A DNA stretch of 46,877 bases from Bacilli bacterium (GTDB lineage Bacteria; Bacillota_I; Bacilli_A; RF39; UBA660), in NCBI GenBank assembly GCA_900772095.1, contig CAAGQJ010000038.1, positions 1 to 46,877 on the forward strand. The letters run 5' to 3'. Positions 15,311-22,905 of this stretch are shown in pieces. Under the pieces are notes generated by a model that had not been told where the DNA came from, searched no databases, and saw only the letters and a program-made list of their open reading frames with translations. Numbering within the stretch: the stretch's first letter is position 1; the number at the start of each line of letters is the position of its first letter. The translations under genes were made by a program, and so were the position numbers.

Positions 15311-16228
15311 CTATTTTCTACGATCAATCCCTATTATTTTTAACTCATTTGTTAAATATTTTATTCTTTCTATTATTCTCCTTGCTTTAACTTTTTCTAT
15401 TTTTTGTCCAGTTAATGATAAGTGTACTTCTAGTTCTTCTAGTGATAAATTAGATGTGAAGAACGTTGATAAGTTTTCTTCCATTCGATATTGAAGCAGA
15501 GTTCCTAGTATTTCATCTCTTGCCCATGCGGTAAGATTTTCAGCGCCAATATCATCTATTAGAAGGACTGGTACTTTTTTTATGTAGTCATATTTTTCTT
15601 TAAATGATAAATCATTACTATCTTTATTAAATGAACTTTTTAAATCTCTTAGATATTCAGGAAAATACACAATTAATGATTTAACATTTTGTTTAGCAAG
15701 TTCATTTAAAAGTGCTGAAATCATATAAGTTTTACCACATCCAAAGTTTCCATACAGGTATAGAGCTTTATCTTTGTGATTGGTAAAGTAGTTTGTTTTA
15801 AATGAACTAATGTATTTTATAATATCTGTTCTATTTTTGTCATCTACATATATTTCTTTAAATGATGCATTTTTTAATGAAGATGGTACTTTAAATAAAT
15901 CTATATTGTTTTTGTATTTATTATTATTATCATATTCTTCTTGATATTTACATTTTTTATATCCAAATGTTAGAGTGTTATTAAGAGTAATTGGGGTGTA
16001 TCTATAACCTTGGCAAGCATTTTTGCAATTATTTAGTTCTTTACAATTAAGGCAGTTCTTAAACTCTATTTTTGCATCTTCAAGTAGTGAGGTATATTTA
16101 CATAAGATGTTATCATTTAAGTTAATGGTGTTTCTTAATTTTTTAAAGTCTTCGTCTTGCATTGCTTTAATAAATTCTTCTTTTAAAGTGTTGTTATTTA
16201 TTTTTATAATATCTTTAACCATTAACAT
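15311..16228 (-). CDS. dnaI: Primosomal protein DnaI (helicase loader)
   Basis: A 305-residue AAA+ protein that loads the replicative helicase onto DNA at the origin and at restarted forks. The N-terminal domain has a Cys cluster (C59, C62, C68, C72, C93) suited to zinc binding, as in Bacillus DnaI. Walker A is GNFGCGKT (160-167) and Walker B VLLIDDIGAE (221-230). FFTSNLSLEELE holds the sensor-1 Asn, and ARRIIERIKYL the C-terminal arginines. The ATG at 16228 is preferred over GTG 16237 because GAGGTGA lies six bases before it. DnaB and DnaD genes, often adjacent, are not in the window. Confidence 0.92.
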   Translation of the reverse strand: MLMVKDIIKINNNTLKEEFIKAMQDEDFKKLRNTINLNDNILCKYTSLLEDAKIEFKNCLNCKELNNCKNACQGYRYTPITLNNTLTFGYKKCKYQEEYDNNNKYKNNIDLFKVPSSLKNASFKEIYVDDKNRTDIIKYISSFKTNYFTNHKDKALYLYGNFGCGKTYMISALLNELAKQNVKSLIVYFPEYLRDLKSSFNKDSNDLSFKEKYDYIKKVPVLLIDDIGAENLTAWARDEILGTLLQYRMEENLSTFFTSNLSLEELEVHLSLTGQKIEKVKARRIIERIKYLTNELKIIGIDRRK

Positions 16229-16246
16229 ATTTTTCACCTCATGTTT

Positions 16247-16255
16247 ATTGTATCA
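16247..16255 (-). promoter_or_regulatory. Extended -10 promoter of dnaI
   Basis: On the minus strand TGATACAAT, an extended -10 box, lies 10-12 nt before the GAGGTGA ribosome site. No -35 match is seen. Confidence 0.5.
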
Positions 16256-16274
16256 AAAAAAAATAAAAATAGCA

Positions 16275-16775
16275 CTATAATAATGCAATTTTTATTGAAA
16301 AAGATTTATCTAGTATTTCATCAAAGGGAGTGTTTTGGTTTATCCAAAATCTTATTTCATATGTATTTTCTTTTGTTATTTCATCATTAAATAGTATTCC
16401 GTTATTATTTAAGTCTTGTGATTTTATAAATATTTTGTTGTTTTTAATTACTTGATAACGAATGTTGTTATATGAAATAAAGTTATCGTTTAGATTATTT
16501 ATTACTCCGATTGTTATAGTTTTATTTTTATTATCATTATTTATAATTTTAAATTTATAAGAGTCACCTTGTGAACCAATTTCATCATTTACTGGATAGG
16601 CATTATCTATATTAATACCATTACTTAGTTCTATAAAACTTGTTTTTTTGTTTTCTAGGTATTTTTTTGCATTTACCATATTGTTATTAGCGTCTTTCCA
16701 TATTACACTAGAAAATATTAGGAATAATAGTACTATAATTATTCTTGTAATTCTTTTTTTTAGTTCTTTTTCCAT
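16275..16775 (-). CDS. Small exported TasA/camelysin-like protein
   Basis: A 166-residue protein with a basic N-terminus and a hydrophobic segment (about 11-26), then an extracytoplasmic beta-rich domain. The stretch NAYPVNDEIGSQGDSYKFKI followed by NNDNKNKTITIGVIN resembles the start of the TasA/camelysin-like fold, where an N-(A/M)-YP-x-D-E-x-G segment precedes a YxFxVxN strand. The same type of sequence occurs in the protein at 25383. It ends with FSIKIAL. GGGGGAAAT precedes the ATG, and it has its own promoter. No SipW-type signal peptidase or fibre partner lies beside it. The family assignment is by pattern only. Confidence 0.6.
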   Translation of the reverse strand: MEKELKKRITRIIIVLLFLIFSSVIWKDANNNMVNAKKYLENKKTSFIELSNGINIDNAYPVNDEIGSQGDSYKFKIINNDNKNKTITIGVINNLNDNFISYNNIRYQVIKNNKIFIKSQDLNNNGILFNDEITKENTYEIRFWINQNTPFDEILDKSFSIKIALL

Positions 16776-16798
16776 ATTTCCCCCATAAATTGTTTTTT

Positions 16799-16827
16799 AT
16801 TGTATCATAAAATTCATAAAAAATCAA
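16799..16827 (-). promoter_or_regulatory. Minus-strand promoter of the TasA-like gene
   Basis: On the minus strand TTGATT (16827-16822), a 17-nt spacer and TACAAT (16804-16799) with an extended -10 TG. Its -35 directly abuts the -35 of the divergent promoter. Confidence 0.72.
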
Positions 16828-16856
16828 TTGTCAAATATTGAATATAAAGATATAAT
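16828..16856 (+). promoter_or_regulatory. Plus-strand promoter of the methyltransferase operon
   Basis: TTGTCA (16828-16833), a 17-nt spacer and TATAAT (16851-16856). The leader to ATG 16880 is about 17 nt and contains AAGAGG. Confidence 0.78.
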
Positions 16857-16879
16857 TGATATGTAAAAGAGGTTTTGTT

Positions 16880-17737
16880 ATGTTATTAGTTAAAGATTTT
16901 AAAGATTATGAAATTTTAGGAATGTCAAATGGAGAAAAGTTAGAAAGATGGGGTAATTATTATTTGTTAAGACCGGACCCTGAAATAATATGGGAAGATA
17001 AGATGGATATTTCGCATGTGGATGCTCATTATCATAGGTCTAATACAGGTGGTGGTTACTGGGAGGTAAAGAATAAGTTACCTAGTGCATGGAAGATTAG
17101 TTATAAAGATTTAGTATTTAATGTTAAATTAATGGGTTTTAAGCATACTGGTATTTTTCCTGAGCAAAGTATTAATTGGGATTATATGATGGAAAAAATA
17201 AAACTGGAAAAAAGTCGTGGTAAGGAAGTTAAAGTTCTTAATCTTTTTGCATATACTGGGTGTGCTAGTTGTGCTATTATTAAGGCAGGTGGCTCTGTTG
17301 TTCATGTTGACTCATCACGGGGTATGATTGATTGGGCTAAGGAAAATGTTAAATCTTGTAATTTGGAAGATAAGCCTATTAGATTTATTGTTGATGATTG
17401 TGTTAAGTTTGTTCAAAGAGAAATAAGAAGGGGCAATAAGTATGATGCAATTATTATGGACCCTCCTAGTTATGGAAGGGGTTCAAATAAAGAAGTTTGG
17501 GATATTGAAAAGGATTTATTTAATTTAGTTAGTTTATGTGAGAAGTTACTTACTGATGATCCATTGTTTTTTATAATTAATTCTTATACTACTAATTTAT
17601 CTAAAACAGTAATAGAAAATGTACTTAAGATTGTACTTAAAGATTATAAGGGAAAAATATATTCTGATGAATTAGGTATTTTGGGTAAGAATAATCTTGT
17701 TCTTCCTTGTGGGGTTTGTGTTAGGTATGAGAGATAG
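16880..17737 (+). CDS. Class I SAM-dependent methyltransferase (RlmI/COG1092-like)
   Basis: A 285-residue methyltransferase. The substrate-side N-terminal part contains KHTGIFPEQSINWD. The Rossmann part has NLFAYTGCASCAIIKAGG (SAM motif I), HVDSSRGMIDWAKENV (motif II) and the catalytic-type IIMDPPSYGRG (motif IV). DPPSYG is shared with 23S rRNA cytosine-5 methyltransferases of the RlmI group. The N-terminal PUA domain of RlmI is absent, so the exact target is unknown; rRNA is the best guess. The start is ATG 16880, after AAGAGG. An ATG at 16859 lies only two bases after the -10 box and so would not be transcribed. It overlaps the pseudouridine synthase gene by 11 nt, an RNA-modification operon. 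Confidence 0.82.
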   Translation: MLLVKDFKDYEILGMSNGEKLERWGNYYLLRPDPEIIWEDKMDISHVDAHYHRSNTGGGYWEVKNKLPSAWKISYKDLVFNVKLMGFKHTGIFPEQSINWDYMMEKIKLEKSRGKEVKVLNLFAYTGCASCAIIKAGGSVVHVDSSRGMIDWAKENVKSCNLEDKPIRFIVDDCVKFVQREIRRGNKYDAIIMDPPSYGRGSNKEVWDIEKDLFNLVSLCEKLLTDDPLFFIINSYTTNLSKTVIENVLKIVLKDYKGKIYSDELGILGKNNLVLPCGVCVRYER

Positions 17738-18380
17738 TTTGGATGTTTTATATGAGGATAATCATATAATTGTAGTAATTAAACCATGTAATGTATTATC
17801 ACAAGGGGACTTTACTGGTGATATTGATATGCTTACTTTGATAAAGCAATATATTAAGGAAAAGTATGATAAAAAGGGTAATGTTTATTTAGGACTTGTT
17901 CATAGATTAGATAGACCAACTTCAGGAATAATGGTTTTTGCTAAAACAAGTAAGGCTTCTTCTAGACTTTGTAAACAGATTACTGATGGTTTATTTACTA
18001 AAAAGTATTTGGCTGTTTTGATGGGTAAACTTGATAAAAAAGAGGGGAGTTTGGAAAATTATATTAAGAAAGTAGATAATTATTCAGTTATTACTAATAA
18101 AGAAGATGGTAAGTATGCATTGTTATCTTATAAAGTGTTAAAAGAGGTTGATAATTTATCTTTGGTAGATGTATTACTTCATACTGGGAGACATCATCAA
18201 ATAAGAGTTCAATTTAAAAATATAAATCATCCTTTATATGGTGACCAAAGATATGGAATAGAAAATAAGAAACAACTTGCTTTATGTGCATATCATTTGG
18301 AATTTTTTCATCCTGTTACTAAGGAAAAACTTATTTTTGAAAGATTTCCAAGTGGTGGAATATGGGATATTTTTAAATAG
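17727..18380 (+). CDS. RluA/RluD-family pseudouridine synthase
   Basis: A 217-residue RNA pseudouridine synthase. The catalytic Asp is D62 in GLVHRLDRPTSGIMVFAKT, the RluA-family signature. LHTGRHHQIRVQF and HPLYGDQRYG are the second and third conserved blocks. It has no N-terminal S4 domain, so it is the short form of the family, and its target uridine in rRNA or tRNA cannot be named. It begins inside the end of the methyltransferase gene with only a weak AGG upstream, which suggests translational coupling. The following 76 nt hold the guaD promoter. Confidence 0.9.
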   Translation: MRDSLDVLYEDNHIIVVIKPCNVLSQGDFTGDIDMLTLIKQYIKEKYDKKGNVYLGLVHRLDRPTSGIMVFAKTSKASSRLCKQITDGLFTKKYLAVLMGKLDKKEGSLENYIKKVDNYSVITNKEDGKYALLSYKVLKEVDNLSLVDVLLHTGRHHQIRVQFKNINHPLYGDQRYGIENKKQLALCAYHLEFFHPVTKEKLIFERFPSGGIWDIFK

Positions 18381-18409
18381 TTTTTTGTTTTGAAAGTTTA
18401 GTTTAAGAG

Positions 18410-18438
18410 TTGATTTTTTTGGTGTTTAATGTTATAAA
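18410..18438 (+). promoter_or_regulatory. Promoter of guaD
   Basis: TTGATT (18410-18415), a 17-nt spacer and TATAAA (18433-18438) with an extended -10 TG at 18430-18431. The leader is about 12-15 nt. Confidence 0.65.
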
Positions 18439-18456
18439 TAAAGTGGGTGATATGTT

Positions 18457-18915
18457 ATGCATAATGATTATGTAAAGATAGCTAATGATATGGCTTTAGA
18501 AAATGCGATAAATAAGTTTAAGGATGGAGGTCCTTTTGGGGCGATTATAGTAAAGGATGGTAAAATTATTTCTAAGGCTTCGAATAGTGTTTTAAAAAGT
18601 AAGGATCCTACTGCACATGCTGAAGTAAATGCGATAAGAAAGGCATGTCAAGTACTGGGAACACATGATTTAAGTGGATGTATTTTATATACTAGTTGTT
18701 ATCCTTGTCCTATGTGTATGGCTAGTAGTATATGGGCTAATATAAAGGAAATATACTATAATAATACAAAAGAAGAAGCAGATAAAATAGGTTTTAGAGA
18801 TAAAGATATATATGATTTTTTAGAGGGTAAGAAAACTATATTAAGTTTAAAACAAGTAGATGAACATGATTTAACTGCGTTTAATTTGTTTGAAGATAAT
18901 AAGAATATTTACTAG
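18457..18915 (+). CDS. guaD: Guanine deaminase
   Basis: A 152-residue zinc hydrolase of the cytidine-deaminase fold that converts guanine to xanthine for purine salvage or nitrogen use. HAE (54-56) and PCPMC (C84, C87) provide the zinc ligands and the proton-shuttling Glu. The flanking stretches GGPFGAIIVKDGKII, DPTAHAEVNAIRKAC and CILYTSCYPCPMCM closely match Bacillus GuaD, as does the length. GGGTGA precedes the ATG. A short out-of-frame ATG at 18452 opens seven codons and is not the start. The membrane gene follows after 8 nt. Confidence 0.92.
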   Translation: MHNDYVKIANDMALENAINKFKDGGPFGAIIVKDGKIISKASNSVLKSKDPTAHAEVNAIRKACQVLGTHDLSGCILYTSCYPCPMCMASSIWANIKEIYYNNTKEEADKIGFRDKDIYDFLEGKKTILSLKQVDEHDLTAFNLFEDNKNIY

Positions 18916-18923
18916 AGGTTTGT

Positions 18924-19364
18924 ATGAAAAATAAAAAAATAATTTTAGAGATATTAGTTATTCCTCTTTTGTTAGGGTATTTATTTTATCAATTACTTGG
19001 AGTTTTTAATAATATAAAACTAGTTTCTGTTATTGTACTTTGTATTTTTAATATAGAACTTTTAACTAAGTATATAAGAGAAGTTAATATTTATAAGAGT
19101 AAGTATAATATTTATAAAGTATTATTTATTATATTTAATATAATAAGTTTATTTGTTAGTTTTGTTACTATTTATAAGAAGTTATATATATTATATTTTA
19201 TAATTTGTTCTATTATTACTTTGGTGTATTTTTTAGTAAGAGGGGTATTAAATATTATTAAAATATCTAAGTCTAATAATAAGTTATATGGTTTTGCTAA
19301 GGTGGCACTTTTATCATTTTTTGCATTTTTTATAATTTTTGCATGTTTAATTAAGTTAATTTAG
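18924..19364 (+). CDS. Small polytopic membrane protein
   Basis: A 146-residue protein with four to five hydrophobic helices (about 6-27, 31-48, 63-83, 85-108 and 124-144) and short basic loops. I recognise no motif or family. It starts 8 nt after guaD behind AGAGG, so it is probably in that operon. A transport role in purine use is conceivable, but it is much smaller than known purine permeases. The ClpX-like gene follows after 19 nt. Confidence 0.62.
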   Translation: MKNKKIILEILVIPLLLGYLFYQLLGVFNNIKLVSVIVLCIFNIELLTKYIREVNIYKSKYNIYKVLFIIFNIISLFVSFVTIYKKLYILYFIICSIITLVYFLVRGVLNIIKISKSNNKLYGFAKVALLSFFAFFIIFACLIKLI

Positions 19365-19383
19365 TATTTTTTAGGGGGATTTT

Positions 19384-20601
19384 ATGAAGTATGTTTTAAT
19401 ATTTGAAAAGGAAGAACTTAAGGATAAGAAGTATTTTATTTTGAAAGAAGTTTCATTATGTAAAGAGGAAAATGAAGATGTTATAGTATTAACGGGAAGT
19501 CATAAGGGTGAAATTATTTCGCATGTAAGTGATGATAATTTGGATTTTATTCAAGGTGATGTTATGTCAATTGAGGAGTTATTTTCTTATTATGATACAA
19601 ACGATTTTGATTTTATTATGAAAGATTTATCTTGTAGTGTTGATGTAGCATTTGTTTTTAATAATGATGGTGAACTTGTTCCTTGTAGTGAAGTTTTATA
19701 TGTTTATGATAAAGTAAGTGATAAGATAGTTGGACAAGATGAGCAGATAAAGAATATTATATCTGTAATATATGGTAATCAAGTTTTAAGTAATTCTTTA
19801 ATTTCTAATGAACAAAAGAAAGTTAATAAAAGAAATATGGTTATTATGGGTAAAACTGGTACTGGTAAATCTACTATTATAAAGGAAATAAAGAATAATA
19901 TTGATTTACCTTTATGTATTACTACATTAAGTAATGAAGATAAAGGTGCTGATTTATTAAAAATAATTGTTGGTTTGTTAAATGATGCTGATAATAATAT
20001 TGAACTTGCTAGTAAAGGTGTTGTTGTCGTAGAGGATTTATCAGATGAAGAAAGATATATGGTAGTTGGAGATGCTATTTTACCTTCTGGTAAACTTGAT
20101 TTTAATTATTTATTGGATGCTGGTGTCATAAATATTGAAGTTAATGAAGAGGAAGCTAGTTTTGACCTTTCTAATGTTTCTTTTATTTTTCTAGTTAATA
20201 CTGAAAATAGAAGAATTAATGATAAAATGATGGGTTTTGAAAATAAGACTAAGGAAACTAATAATAGTTTAAATAGATATTTTAAGGATGATACTATTAG
20301 TAGAATTACGGATTTGGTTATATTAAATGATTTAGATAAAGAAATATATACTAAAATTTTATTAGAGTCTTCTATATCTCCTTTGTTAACAAAATTAGAG
20401 AAGTTTAAGGAAATAGATATTAATATAACATTTGATATGGATTTTATATCTTTTTTAGCGGATAGAGCATGCGAGATTAATCAAGGTGTATTTGGACTTA
20501 TTAAAGCAGTTAATGAGGTATTTAAAGATTATGAATTTGATTTAATAACTGATAATTCTTGTGATATAGAATTTAAAGGTAAAACACTAGTTAGAAAGTA
20601 A
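19384..20601 (+). CDS. Degenerate ClpX-like AAA+ ATPase with a novel N-terminal domain
   Basis: A 405-residue protein. Residues 1-110 match no domain I know and lack the ClpX zinc cysteines. Residues 111-405 follow the ClpX/HslU plan: DKIVGQDEQIKNIISVIYGN, Walker A MGKTGTGKST (156-163), sensor-1 Asn in FIFLVNTEN, and an arginine-finger region DTISRITDLVILNDLDKE (R307). Two key positions are changed. The Walker B end reads VVVVED instead of DE order, and the sensor-2 Arg of GARxLR is lost (GVFGLI, about 368-373). No ClpP-binding IGF loop is seen. AGGGGG precedes the ATG. It may be a specialised remodeller rather than a protease partner. Confidence 0.68.
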   Translation: MKYVLIFEKEELKDKKYFILKEVSLCKEENEDVIVLTGSHKGEIISHVSDDNLDFIQGDVMSIEELFSYYDTNDFDFIMKDLSCSVDVAFVFNNDGELVPCSEVLYVYDKVSDKIVGQDEQIKNIISVIYGNQVLSNSLISNEQKKVNKRNMVIMGKTGTGKSTIIKEIKNNIDLPLCITTLSNEDKGADLLKIIVGLLNDADNNIELASKGVVVVEDLSDEERYMVVGDAILPSGKLDFNYLLDAGVINIEVNEEEASFDLSNVSFIFLVNTENRRINDKMMGFENKTKETNNSLNRYFKDDTISRITDLVILNDLDKEIYTKILLESSISPLLTKLEKFKEIDINITFDMDFISFLADRACEINQGVFGLIKAVNEVFKDYEFDLITDNSCDIEFKGKTLVRK

Positions 20602-20650
20602 ATTTATAAGTTTATTAAGAATTATATTTTATTTCAGTTTTAAGACATAA

Positions 20651-20679
20651 TTGTAATAAATGAGATTTTGTGTTAGAAT
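20651..20679 (+). promoter_or_regulatory. Promoter of the small helical protein gene
   Basis: TTGTAA (20651-20656), a 17-nt spacer and TAGAAT (20674-20679) with an extended -10 TG at 20671-20672. Confidence 0.6.
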
Positions 20680-20712
20680 AAGATATGAAATAGACTAATT
20701 ATGGAGGTTCGT

Positions 20713-21000
20713 ATGGAAAAGTTTGGAGAAGTTTATGATAAAATGAGCACTAATTATAAGGCAGTAGAAGATATGATGGGAGTAATTTATGAGCAAATGC
20801 AAGTTTTGCCAGATAATCAGGGATTACAAAGTATTTTACAAGGATTAGGTAAAATTGCAAAAGGTATGATTTCTTCTCAAATGGATTTTACTGATGCATA
20901 TTGTGATACAAATTTAAAAAGTTCTCTTATGAATAATCTTTCTGATAAGGAAAGTGTACTTTTAAATGTACTTAATGAAAATAAGAGTAAAACATTATAA
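20713..21000 (+). CDS. Small helical protein of unknown function
   Basis: A 95-residue soluble protein that appears all-helical, with Met/Gln-rich amphipathic stretches (YKAVEDMMGVIYEQMQVLP, GLQSILQGLGKIAKGM) and one Cys. I recognise no family. ATG 20713 is chosen because GGAGG lies six bases upstream; ATG 20701 would overlap that site. It has its own promoter. The phenylalanine T-box leader begins about 40 nt after its stop, so it is probably a single-gene unit. Confidence 0.65.
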   Translation: MEKFGEVYDKMSTNYKAVEDMMGVIYEQMQVLPDNQGLQSILQGLGKIAKGMISSQMDFTDAYCDTNLKSSLMNNLSDKESVLLNVLNENKSKTL

Positions 21001-21027
21001 AAAATACTAGCATAATTTAATAAAATG

Positions 21028-21036
21028 TGATATTAT
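21028..21036 (+). promoter_or_regulatory. Extended -10 promoter of the pheST operon
   Basis: TGATATTAT at 21028-21036 is an extended -10 box. No good -35 is seen. Transcription would start near 21043, just before the T-box leader. Confidence 0.5.
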
Positions 21037-21042
21037 ATCCAT

Positions 21043-21228
21043 ATAAAAGGCAATAATAAGAGACTAGTAATAAGATAGTAATTTTATAGAGAAGAAGTGG
21101 CTGGTGAAAACTTTAAAGAATATCTTATGAATTCACTCTTTAGCGTTTTCGGGTAACTTCGTTAAAAGTTCAGAGAAAAAAATAAGGTGGTACCACGAGC
21201 AATTCGTCCTTTGGTTTCATCTTTTTAT
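21043..21228 (+). promoter_or_regulatory. T-box riboswitch, phenylalanine-specific
   Basis: The conserved T-box AAGGTGGTACCACG is at 21184-21197. Stem I carries GGCTGGTGAAAAC (from 21099) and GAATTCACTC with the likely specifier TTC (Phe) at 21132-21134. The bulge TGGT places U opposite the discriminator base, which fits A73 of tRNA-Phe. AAGG plus ACGA pairs with TCGT plus CCTT (to about 21212) as a terminator, followed by a T-rich tract. Uncharged tRNA-Phe should stabilise the antiterminator and switch on the HAD-pheS-pheT operon. Confidence 0.93.
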
Positions 21229-21239
21229 TTTGGAGGATT

Positions 21240-21872
21240 ATGAAAAAAATTATATTTGATTTAGATAATACATTAATATTTTGGAAAGATGAATATATAA
21301 AGCCGTTATATGATATACTTGAACAGTTTAATATTTATAATAAAGAACTTGCAGATTTGGTTAATTTTTATATTGAAAGTTATGAGAGTAATTATAATTA
21401 TTTGACTAAGGAAAATCTTATTTCTCATATTAATAAAAATTGTCATACTAATCTTGATGTTGGTTTTTTAGATGCATTACTTAAAGCTCAGGAGTTTTGT
21501 TTTTCAAAAGCAAGTGATGAACTTATATCTACTTTGGAGTATTTATCTGGTAAATATGAATTATATGTGCTTAGTAATTGGTTTACTGATTGTCAGATTG
21601 GTAGATTAAAGAATGCGGGGATATATAAATATTTTAAAAAAGTTGTTGGAGGGGAAGGTTATATGAAACCTCATCCTGATGCGTTTTTGAAGGTATTAAA
21701 AAAGGAAGAGTTTAAAGATGCAATTGTGATTGGAGATAATTTAGATGTTGATATTAAGGGTGCGATGAATGTTGGTATCAGTTCTATATTATATAATTAT
21801 AAGGATAAGGATGTAAAAAAAGATGGTTTTAAGATTATTAAAACTATGAGTGAGTTAAAGGAGATTTTATAG
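21240..21872 (+). CDS. HAD-superfamily hydrolase under T-box control
   Basis: A 210-residue HAD phosphatase. The nucleophile motif is FDLDNTLIFW (6-15, with D7 and D9), motif II is VLSNWFT, motif III is the Lys in MKPHPDAF, and motif IV is VIGDNLDVDIKGA. It has a helical cap between motifs I and II, so it is a subclass I enzyme like YjjG or phosphoglycolate phosphatase. The substrate cannot be told. It is the first gene after the phenylalanine T-box, behind GGAGG, and is followed by pheS after one base. It should therefore be induced when Phe-tRNA is short. Its link to phenylalanine is not known. Confidence 0.88.
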   Translation: MKKIIFDLDNTLIFWKDEYIKPLYDILEQFNIYNKELADLVNFYIESYESNYNYLTKENLISHINKNCHTNLDVGFLDALLKAQEFCFSKASDELISTLEYLSGKYELYVLSNWFTDCQIGRLKNAGIYKYFKKVVGGEGYMKPHPDAFLKVLKKEEFKDAIVIGDNLDVDIKGAMNVGISSILYNYKDKDVKKDGFKIIKTMSELKEIL

Positions 21873-21873
21873 T

Positions 21874-22905
21874 ATGTTAGAGATTAAAAAGAAGATGTTA
21901 GAAAATTTAGAAAAAATTCATGATTTGAAAGATTTAAATGATTTAAGGGTATCATATCTTGGAAAAAAGGGTATTATTACGATGTTATCTAATAAGATGA
22001 AAGATATTGAAGTAGATAAGAGAAAAGAATATGGTATGAAGATTAATGAACTTAAAACTAGTTTTTTGGAAAAGTATGATGAATTAAAGGGTAGATTGGA
22101 ACAAGAAGAGTTAAACAAGAAACTTGAAGATGAGAGTATTGATATATCTTTGCCTGGTACTTCGATTGTTTGTGGTGTTCCTAATATATTGGAAAAATTA
22201 TCTACTGAAATAGAAGAATTATTTATTAGTATGGGTTATGATGTAGTTGATGGTCCTGAAATAGAAGAGGATAAGTTTAATTTTGAGATGTTAAATATAC
22301 CTAAAGGTCATCCTGCTAGGGATGCTCAAGATACATTTTATATTGAAGAAAATAAGATACTTTTAAGAAGTCAAACTTCTCCTGTACAAGTAAGGGAAAT
22401 GTTAAAGAAGGGTGGAAAGTTTCCTGTTAGAATGATATGTCCTGGTAAGACTTATAGAAGGGATGATGATGACGCTACTCATTCACATCAATTTATGCAA
22501 GTAGAGGGGCTTCTTATTGATAAGAATATTAGTTTATCTGATTTGAAGGGTACTTTTGATGTGGCATGTAAAAAGATATTTGGTGATGATATTGTAACGC
22601 GTTTTAGACCTAGTTATTATCAGTTTACAGAACCATCTGTAGAAACTGATATATCTTGTTTTAATTGTAAGGGAAAGGGATGTAATATTTGTAAAAATAC
22701 TGGTTGGATTACTGTAGCAGGGGCTGGTATGGTACATCCTAATGTTCTTAAAAATTGTAACTATGATCCTAAGGTTTGGTCAGGTTTTGCATTTGGTTTT
22801 GGTTTGGAACGTTTAGCTATGCTTAAGTATGGTATAAAAGATATTAGAACTTTTTATAATACTGATTTAAGGGAGATAGGAACTTTTGATAGGAGGGATG
22901 ACTAA
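21874..22905 (+). CDS. pheS: Phenylalanyl-tRNA synthetase alpha subunit
   Basis: A 343-residue class II synthetase subunit that carries the Phe/ATP active site in the (alpha-beta)2 enzyme. The N-terminal coiled coil (about 1-95) includes LRVSYLGKKGIIT. The catalytic core has PARDAQDTFY, LLRSQTSPVQVR, HSHQFMQVEGLL, the C-x2-C region CFNCKGKGCNICKNTG, GWITVAGAGMVHPNVL, and motif 3 in GFAFGFGLERLAMLKYGI. The length is normal. The ATG lies one base after the HAD stop. The stop overlaps the pheT start by one base (TAATG). The operon is under the Phe T-box. Confidence 0.97.
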   Translation: MLEIKKKMLENLEKIHDLKDLNDLRVSYLGKKGIITMLSNKMKDIEVDKRKEYGMKINELKTSFLEKYDELKGRLEQEELNKKLEDESIDISLPGTSIVCGVPNILEKLSTEIEELFISMGYDVVDGPEIEEDKFNFEMLNIPKGHPARDAQDTFYIEENKILLRSQTSPVQVREMLKKGGKFPVRMICPGKTYRRDDDDATHSHQFMQVEGLLIDKNISLSDLKGTFDVACKKIFGDDIVTRFRPSYYQFTEPSVETDISCFNCKGKGCNICKNTGWITVAGAGMVHPNVLKNCNYDPKVWSGFAFGFGLERLAMLKYGIKDIRTFYNTDLREIGTFDRRDD

